A program made the translations under genes and the position numbers. This document shows positions 58,642-64,000 of a stretch of 64,000 nt of DNA, piece after piece. The notes under the pieces are model-generated. The model was not told where the DNA came from. It did not search any database and saw only the letters and a list, made by a program, of their open reading frames with translations. Location of the stretch: assembly GCA_028877215.1 (NCBI GenBank), contig JAPPFJ010000018.1, forward strand, positions 58,714 to 122,713, read 5' to 3'. The stretch comes from Gemmatimonadota bacterium (GTDB lineage Bacteria > Latescibacterota > UBA2968 > GCA-2709665). Numbering within the stretch: the stretch's first letter is position 1; every line of letters begins with the position of its first letter.

Positions 58642-59094
58642 TCAATGACGCAAACGGTCCAGGCTCTCTCGAGGCCACACGTCGTTCCTGTTGTATCCGT
58701 TTTCAAACTGTGGAACATCAGCTGGCAATTTAAGCCAGGCGTGCTTGTCGACGGTCCAGATGTGTGCGCCAATCTCAAGCATCCTGAGGTCATCCAGCGT
58801 TCTCGAGTTTAGAAGCGCCGTTTCAGGGTGATTCGTGGCAGTCCTGTAAATGACATCACCGCAGGACTTGCAGATGAATTCCGTTCGTTGCGTCGATATC
58901 TTCCTGAACGAAACGTCACCCTGATTGATCACGATGTCGCGTTCCAGGACGATGGTTGTAATCCGGAAGGCGGAACCGGACGCCTTCTGGCAATCGAGGC
59001 AGTGACATGCGTGTACGAAAAGGGGCGGGTTCCGGAGCCCGTATCGGACCTCTACGCAACCGCAGCCGCCTGAGAACCGGGAGCACTTATTCAT
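58642..59094 (-). CDS. GFA-family (CENP-V/GFA) zinc protein, copy 2
   Basis: From ATG 59094, preceded by GGAG at six bases, the protein is 150 residues and reads SGGCGCVEVRYGL (CxCG), HACHCLDCQKASGSAFRI (CHCxxC) and EFICKSCGDVIYRT (CxxCG), the zinc signature of the GFA/CENP-V family. It shares only these motifs with the copy at 54982 and has its own C-terminus (HAWLKLPADVPQFENGYN). Its start overlaps the stop of the upstream dienelactone-hydrolase-like gene by eight bases, so the two are coupled. Function is unknown beyond zinc binding and a possible thiol-dependent detoxification role. Confidence 0.88.
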   Translation of the reverse strand: MNKCSRFSGGCGCVEVRYGLRNPPLFVHACHCLDCQKASGSAFRITTIVLERDIVINQGDVSFRKISTQRTEFICKSCGDVIYRTATNHPETALLNSRTLDDLRMLEIGAHIWTVDKHAWLKLPADVPQFENGYNRNDVWPRESLDRLRH

Positions 59095-60055
59095 CGATTT
59101 CTCCAACCGCCTTGCCGAATTGGACGTCGGTTGAGCTCGCATTGAAATAGCTCCTCAACCGCGAGAATGCTTCCCTTTTATATTCATCGGGGAAACTGTG
59201 CCCGCATTTAACCACCGTAAGAAACAGATGATCGGACAAACCCTTTGGTTCGTAGAACTCCTTTCTGGCCTCGTCGAAATATCCACTAATCTGCTCGATC
59301 ATCTCGGGGGTCTTCTCCAGAGATTGCAACACCGTCATCAAATAGCGCGGCGCAATCGCCAGAAGGTTCTTCTTTGTAACCCGCCCCGTTACAAGACCCG
59401 CCCTGACGCGCGGATCGCGAGCCATCGTACTGGCAGCCTGCGCCGATCCCATCGAGTGACCGATCACGCCAATGCGTTCAGAATCCACAAAGTCCAGCGC
59501 TGAAAGAACGTCGACCGCCCGCAGTCCGTCATACGCGTGCTTAAACCAGAAAGGCCTTCCCAGCGGTTCGCTCAAAATCTGATGGCAGTGCTTGTTCTCA
59601 TAGGGATGTCTGATCGAAGGAATATGTCGCTCGCCGCAATTTACCGCATCCGGCGCCAGAACGACAAACCCTTGAATAACAAGCTCATAGCCATAGGCCT
59701 GATCGGGGCGATGGACGGCCTTCCCGACAACGGCATCCTTTGCAATAATGCAGTCGGTGTTGCACTGATGAAAGGCAACCATTGCCGGGTAAGGTGGTGA
59801 GAATCGCTCATCTTTAGGGACCAGAAGGTATGCCGGGACGTTTCGTCCGGACGGCTGAGGCATCGTTTCTTCGGTTTCAACGCGGTAATCTATCTTCCAT
59901 TCTTCGTAAACGTGATCACGATCAGACCGATAGTGCTTGTCCAGAATCTGCACGTCGAGCGGAGGAGGAACAGGGTATTCAGCCATTTCCTCCTTAATCT
60001 GCCTTATGAAATGTTCACGTTCCCGTCTGATGGACATGTTCATCAATTCGCTCAA
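59087..60055 (-). CDS. Alpha/beta-hydrolase, dienelactone-hydrolase/acetyl-esterase-like
   Basis: This 322-residue protein has the nucleophile elbow GHSMGS (in RIGVIGHSMGSAQAAS). LVIQGFVVLAPDAVNCGERH lies before it, with a Cys-Gly-Glu-Arg typical of this subgroup, and the catalytic His is in KCGHSFPDE near the end. YRVETEETMPQPSGRNVPAYLLVP is the usual entry strand. It resembles acetyl-xylan- or dienelactone-hydrolase-like enzymes without signal peptides. Starts at 60055 (MSELMNMSIRRER). It lies 17 bp downstream of the PLP decarboxylase and overlaps the next gene, so decarboxylase, esterase, GFA and GNAT form one probable transcript. Confidence 0.88.
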   Translation of the reverse strand: MSELMNMSIRREREHFIRQIKEEMAEYPVPPPLDVQILDKHYRSDRDHVYEEWKIDYRVETEETMPQPSGRNVPAYLLVPKDERFSPPYPAMVAFHQCNTDCIIAKDAVVGKAVHRPDQAYGYELVIQGFVVLAPDAVNCGERHIPSIRHPYENKHCHQILSEPLGRPFWFKHAYDGLRAVDVLSALDFVDSERIGVIGHSMGSAQAASTMARDPRVRAGLVTGRVTKKNLLAIAPRYLMTVLQSLEKTPEMIEQISGYFDEARKEFYEPKGLSDHLFLTVVKCGHSFPDEYKREAFSRLRSYFNASSTDVQFGKAVGEIDE

Positions 60056-60071
60056 TCACAATGGGTCGGGA

Positions 60072-61499
60072 TCAACGTTCGTTCCGGGCACAGGGGTTGA
60101 TGCCCGCGGCCAACTCACGCAGCACGTCCACCGCCATTTGCACGTCTTCTCTTCGACAGTCGAACTGCCCCACCTGGAAGCGGATGACGAACTGACCCTC
60201 GTGGATCGTGTGCGTCAGATAGATGCGGCCGTCGTCGTTGACCGCGCGGAGCAGTCGCTCGGTGGCGGCATTGGCATCCTCGCCGTCCGGCGCGTACTGG
60301 AACGTGAAGAGCGAAAGGCGGCAGCCGGTCGTCAGTCGAAATCCGTCCAGCGATGCGATCGCCGCGGCGGCCTCCTCGGACCACGCGATATGGTTCCGGA
60401 TGCGCTGGCGGAGGCCTTCAAGCCCGTGGGCGCGTAGCAGGAACCAGAGCTTGAGCGCCCGGAAACGGCGTCCCAGCGGAATGGTCCACTCGCTGTAATT
60501 GGTGATTTCCGACTGACCCAGCGTTTCGAGGTATTCAGGGCGGATCCCCAGGGTGCGGACCTGGGGTTCCGGGTCGGCGAGAAACTGGATCGAGCAGTCG
60601 AACTGCGCGCCGAGCCATTTGTGGGGATTGAAGACGATGCTGTCGGCCGCCTCCACGCCCTCCCACAATCCCCGTAGCTCGGGGCAGATCATCGCGGAAC
60701 CGGCCCACGCGGCGTCCACTTGGACGTAGAGATCAAACTCGCGAGCGACTTCAATGGCCGGGCGCAAGCGGTCACACGCGCCGACCGACGTGCCGCCGAC
60801 ACAGAGGACGACACCTGCGGAAAGGAAACCCCGGTCGCGGTCATCAGCGATCGCTGTACGGAGCGCCGCCGGGTCGAGAGCGCCGAATTCATCGGTCGGG
60901 ACCTTGACGAGGTTCCGCTGGCCGATTCCCGCGATCCGGATGGACTTGTCGATTGAGGAATGGGTCTCCGGCGAGGCATAGATCCTGAGCCGTTTCTCAC
61001 CCGTCATTCCGGAGTCGATCCCTCGCCAGCTCAGCGCGCGTTCGCGCATCGTCAAAACGGCGCAGAGATTGGCCGCCGTCGCCGTGTCCTGGATGACGCC
61101 CTGGAACCCTTGCGGGAGCCCGAGCGCCTGGCGCATCCAGTCCACCATCCGCGTCTCGATTTCCGTGGCCGCTGGCGAGGTCTGCCAGAGCATGCACTGG
61201 GCCGCCATCACCGCGGTCAGATTCTCGGCAATCATCGAAGCCGGTGCGGCGCTGGCAGGGAAATAAGCGAAAAAGCGAGGGTGCTGCCAATGGGTCATCC
61301 CACCGGGCACGATGCGCTCGAAGTCCGCGAAGATCGCCTCCATGTCTTCCGGCGATTCGGGCGGCGCCTCGGGCAGCATCGCGGCGATTTCGCCCGGCGA
61401 AGTCTGCGCTCTAACGGGCCGGTTCTCGAGCGTATCCAGGTACTCAGCGCCCCACCGCGCGGCACGCTCCGCCCATCGATAGTAGTCTTCCCGTTTCAT
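60072..61499 (-). CDS. Pyridoxal-phosphate-dependent decarboxylase (aromatic amino acid type)
   Basis: This 475-residue group II PLP decarboxylase starts MKREDYYRWAERAARWGAEY. Signature parts: TSPAATEIETRMVDWMRQALGLP, IQDTATAANLCAVLTMRERAL, SPETHSSIDKSIRIAGIG, FDLYVQVDAAWAGSAMICPE with the PLP-binding Asp, and DSIVFNPHKWLGAQFDC with the Schiff-base Lys. Members decarboxylate L-DOPA, tyrosine, tryptophan or related acids; the preferred substrate cannot be read off. It starts at 61499 and is followed by the esterase, GFA and GNAT genes, so products or by-products may be processed further by them (inference). Confidence 0.93.
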   Translation of the reverse strand: MKREDYYRWAERAARWGAEYLDTLENRPVRAQTSPGEIAAMLPEAPPESPEDMEAIFADFERIVPGGMTHWQHPRFFAYFPASAAPASMIAENLTAVMAAQCMLWQTSPAATEIETRMVDWMRQALGLPQGFQGVIQDTATAANLCAVLTMRERALSWRGIDSGMTGEKRLRIYASPETHSSIDKSIRIAGIGQRNLVKVPTDEFGALDPAALRTAIADDRDRGFLSAGVVLCVGGTSVGACDRLRPAIEVAREFDLYVQVDAAWAGSAMICPELRGLWEGVEAADSIVFNPHKWLGAQFDCSIQFLADPEPQVRTLGIRPEYLETLGQSEITNYSEWTIPLGRRFRALKLWFLLRAHGLEGLRQRIRNHIAWSEEAAAAIASLDGFRLTTGCRLSLFTFQYAPDGEDANAATERLLRAVNDDGRIYLTHTIHEGQFVIRFQVGQFDCRREDVQMAVDVLRELAAGINPCARNER

Positions 61500-61714
61500 C
61501 GTGCCGTGTACTCGTCTTTGATTACATTTCGACTCGAATGCGGGCGCAGACCCACCAACACTCGCGTCGTTGGTTCACCCTCGTCATGTAGGGGCGTCCC
61601 TTGTGGGCGCCCGGCCAATTCGACCATAGCGGCCGCGTCATCAATATAACACAATCGCTTCAAAACGACGATTATTCGTAGCTCCAACTGCAAAATCGGA
61701 CTCAGGCCTTGACA

Positions 61715-62090
61715 GTAAGACTTCAACGTAAATGCGTACATGTTTAATCATGCTGCTTGCATACGTAATGGTGTTGGAATCCCCCCACCGCATCAGCCGT
61801 CGCCGACCCTTTCGACACGCTCAGGGCAGGTTCAGGGATCGGCACTGGGCAGGTTATAGGTCTCCCAACTGCGGTTAAATGAACCAAATAACGCGTGGTC
61901 ATTGAGCTTGTCGAAATGCCCGCTATTCAACCGCCCTTCAACCCTTCGCCGGGCCCTTCGACAAGCTCAGGGACCGGAGACTTGCTTCGACAACAAGCGT
62001 GGTGCAAGCAAGGCAAGTTCTCAGGGGACCGGCTCGGCTTCTGCGACTCCCCCTCAAGGGGGGAGTGATTGGTCCATCAAGCCGGCGCGA
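61715..62090. repeat. Repeat B, copy 5 (longest)
   Basis: AAGACTTCAACGTAAATGCG leads via CCCCCCACCGCATCAGCC (61783) and two TTCGACAAGCTCAGG-type blocks to GGACCGGCTCGGCTTCTGC and CCCCTCAAGGGGGGAG (62049). This copy carries an extra ~150-bp middle compared with the others. No gene in 61500-62559. Confidence 0.65.
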
Positions 62091-62339
62091 GCGTTCCCAG
62101 CCACCTATTTGGCTACGGTTGTGCAAAGGGAAGGCGTGCTCGGGCATAATACTTGAATCAGCAACCGCGATTTTGTAGCTTGATCGCGGACCAGGCTTGT
62201 TATGTCATAATGCCCGCGTTTTGATCTCCGCGACACAGATCCTTCGCCAACCGCGGCAATACGATCACGTCAATCGACTTTGATTCTTGTCTCTCCACCC
62301 CCTTTTCTTTAAGAGAGGGGCCGGGGGAAGAGGTCACCA

Positions 62340-62530
62340 AAAAGGCGGTTAGACGGTAGATGAAATACGGGGAGAGGTAAGACGGTAGAGGGTAGAGATT
62401 TCCTGCCTTGTGAAGCTTCTCTTCGTGCCGAAGGCAACGAGGGATAATTTAGCCGGCGAGGATATCTTCTACCGTCTTACGTCTTCCGTCTCCCCGGTTT
62501 TCTCCCCCTCTCCCGTCTCCCCCTCACGAG
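62340..62530. repeat. Repeat A, copy 5
   Basis: GGTAAGACGGTAGAGGGTAG begins and CTACCGTCTTACGTCTTCC ends the core, with TCCTGCCTTGTGAAGCTTC and CGTGCCGAAGGCAA between. It lies just upstream of the ankyrin gene, whose promoter it might contain or disrupt. Confidence 0.65.
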
Positions 62531-62559
62531 TTACCGCACTTTATCGATAGGACGTTCCC

Positions 62560-63834
62560 ATGGACACGCTTCCGTTACCCGCCCGTCCCGATCTTGCAGA
62601 TTACATCAAGCTGACAGAGGAACTCGTCGAGGCCGCCCGGTCGGAGAGTGCCAACGCCGTACAGGAGTGGTGCGGCGGGTGGCTTGAGTCGATCGTCCGA
62701 AGCTCCGGACCCGACCTGACGGACTTTGTGCGGGGAAGTTGGGAACGGGCGATAGGCGAAGTCGATAAAGGCGCCCGCGGGAAGTCCGAGGCGGCCAAGG
62801 AAGGTGGCGCCGGGTTTGAGCTGGCCGATGCGCAGGCTCTTGTTGCGCATGCCCACAGCTTTGGGGGTTGGGATGCTTTCGCCAGGTTTGTCGACGAGGA
62901 CACGCGCCAGACGCCGGAGGGGGCCGAGTTCGAGGTCGCGGCCGACGCAGTGGTCGATGGGAACGTCGCCAGACTCCGGTCGCTCTTACGCGAAAATCCG
63001 GCTTTAACCCACGCCAGATCGGCGCGCATTCACCATGCTACGCTGCTGTATTACCTCGCCGCCAACGGCATCGAGGACTTTCGCCAGCGGTCGCCCGGCA
63101 ATGCGCCCGAAATTGCGCGGCTTCTACTGGACGCCGGCGCCGAGGTGGATGCCCTGTGCGGGATGGGCAATTCGGATGACACGCCCATGTTGGCGCTCGT
63201 GACCAGCGTACATCCACATCATATGGGTGTGGCGACGGAACTGATTGAGATATTCGTGGAGGCGGGATCCAAAGTGAATGGCGTGAAAGGAGACAACGCG
63301 CCGGTACGTCTGGCACTCAAATTCGGTTATCCCGATTCGGCAGCCGCGCTGGTGCGCCTGGGGGCGGAGGTGAAGACTGTCGCGATGGCCGCGGGACTGG
63401 GCCGGTTGGATCTGACGAAGGAATTTGTCGAGGAGCGCGGCGCATCCGAGTCTGAGCTGGCGGCCGCGTTTGAAGACGCCTGCCGGTTCGGCCGGACGGA
63501 TATCGCCAAATACCTGCTGGCAACGGGCGTCGACGTGGACGGTCAGGGCACTTGGAAGATGACGGGCCTGATGTGGGCCGCTTCCCAGGGACATCTCGAC
63601 ACCATGGCCATGATCCTCAATCGCGGCCCCTCGCTCGAATTGCGGAACGAGTTCGGCGGCACTGCAATGGGCACCGCCCTGCATTTCGCGATCAATTCGC
63701 CCAGACCAGGGGCCGACTATCCGGCCGTGATCGACATGCTGCTGAACGCGGGATTGAAGTTTGAGGGTACCAGGAAGGGAACGGGGCTGGACGATATCGA
63801 CGCCGTGCTTCGCAGGCACGGCAAGGTCGATTAG
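62560..63834 (+). CDS. Ankyrin-repeat protein
   Basis: This 424-residue protein has an N-terminal helical region (residues ~1-110, with HAHSFGGWDAFARFVDED). At least six ankyrin-type repeats follow, including VVDGNVARLRSLLRENPALTH, PEIARLLLDAGAEVDA, LIEIFVEAGSKVNG, GYPDSAAALVRLGAEV, RTDIAKYLLATGVDVDG and GHLDTMAMILNRGPSLEL. The (D)VxxLLxxGA(D/E)V pattern is the classic one. A protein-interaction role is likely; a target cannot be named. It is the last complete gene and one of few on the plus strand. It starts at ATG 62560, with GGACGTTCCC upstream. Confidence 0.88.
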   Translation: MDTLPLPARPDLADYIKLTEELVEAARSESANAVQEWCGGWLESIVRSSGPDLTDFVRGSWERAIGEVDKGARGKSEAAKEGGAGFELADAQALVAHAHSFGGWDAFARFVDEDTRQTPEGAEFEVAADAVVDGNVARLRSLLRENPALTHARSARIHHATLLYYLAANGIEDFRQRSPGNAPEIARLLLDAGAEVDALCGMGNSDDTPMLALVTSVHPHHMGVATELIEIFVEAGSKVNGVKGDNAPVRLALKFGYPDSAAALVRLGAEVKTVAMAAGLGRLDLTKEFVEERGASESELAAAFEDACRFGRTDIAKYLLATGVDVDGQGTWKMTGLMWAASQGHLDTMAMILNRGPSLELRNEFGGTAMGTALHFAINSPRPGADYPAVIDMLLNAGLKFEGTRKGTGLDDIDAVLRRHGKVD

Positions 63835-63870
63835 AGCGACAATCTCAACACTTACACAATCCAAGACAGA

Positions 63871-64000
63871 TTAAGGCGCGGCCACCACCAGTCCGTTGAC
63901 AAAGTCGCTCTGCAGGCGAGGTATGGTGTCCCGTCCCGGAGATAGATTTCCGGGACAGAACACTTGCCATTGTGGTCGAAGACAAGGCGCGCGACCGAGT
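63871..64000 (-). CDS. Possible gene continuing beyond the window
   Basis: On the minus strand a frame is open from 64000 to a stop at 63871 (ending ..DFVNGLVVAAP), and another to 63852 (..VPEIYLRDGTPYLACR..). Only about 45 residues are visible, and the two frames compete, so neither assignment nor frame is secure. Low-confidence placeholder. Confidence 0.2.
   Translation of the reverse strand, partial: LGRAPCLRPQWQVFCPGNLSPGRDTIPRLQSDFVNGLVVAAP

Overview
The window looks like a chromosomal stretch of an uncultured Gram-negative bacterium. A TonB-dependent outer-membrane receptor and two lipoproteins show an outer membrane. The gene mix (phytanoyl-CoA dioxygenase, mandelate-racemase-like enzyme, luciferase-like oxidoreductase, type I phosphodiesterase, FtsX-type permease, Gfo/Idh/MocA dehydrogenase, many GNAT, NUDIX, GFA and HAD enzymes) recalls Latescibacterota- or Poribacteria-like genomes. 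That placement is an impression from gene content; there is no rRNA or ribosomal protein here to test it. No tRNA, rRNA, CRISPR array, prophage or intact transposase was seen.

Layout. Almost every gene lies on the minus strand, as singletons or pairs. 1-7.4 kb: P-loop kinase (cut by the edge), EEP hydrolase, orphan HigA beside a 14-bp tandem array, methyltransferase, NUDIX-GrpB fusion, a PhyH / enolase-superfamily pair, and a 2H phosphoesterase. 7.9-19.6 kb: small membrane protein, DEDDh exonuclease, HTH-thioredoxin pair, aminoglycoside-kinase-like and nucleotidyltransferase proteins, GNATs, mazEF with a palindromic operator, a possible ART-HEAT fusion, and a multi-zinc-ribbon protein. 20-31 kb: FtsX permease with a sigma-54-like promoter, serine hydrolase with phosphodiesterase, LLM oxidoreductase, EamA transporter, and a HAD / GH43-like pair. 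31-40 kb: S41 peptidase, BNR propeller, MocA dehydrogenase, a HAD gene split by a -1 frameshift, alpha/beta hydrolase, HicB-DinB-like protein. 40.6-47.5 kb: the only multi-gene plus-strand block, a tandemly duplicated pair (His/Cys-rich membrane protein plus three-repeat lipoprotein) followed by a TonB receptor. 47.6-61.5 kb: ANT(6)-like enzyme, cupin, Eis-like acetyltransferase, MBL hydrolase, nitrilase, VOC, GNAT and GFA proteins, a broken PIN gene, and an overlapping run ending with a PLP decarboxylase. 62.5-63.8 kb: ankyrin protein on the plus strand.

The most notable locus is 40.6-47.5 kb. It has a near-consensus sigma-70 promoter and shared leaders before both lipoprotein genes. These leaders carry a sequence resembling the cobalamin-riboswitch B12 box plus an upstream AATAGGG-type motif. 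I read it as a candidate corrinoid or transition-metal (zinc or cobalt) uptake system whose lipoproteins may be surface binding partners of the receptor. The substrate is unproven.

Intergenic space is filled by at least four repeat families. A is a foldback of about 130 bp (5 copies). B is a CCCCCCACCGCATCAGCC ... CCCCTCAAGGGGGGAG element (5 copies). C is an element of about 640 bp with CTGTCCAAAAAC-type ends, one copy of which cuts the PIN gene. There is also a single 164-bp MITE-like element with perfect 18-bp terminal inverted repeats. The window therefore looks like a patchwork of singly acquired genes separated by non-autonomous repeats.
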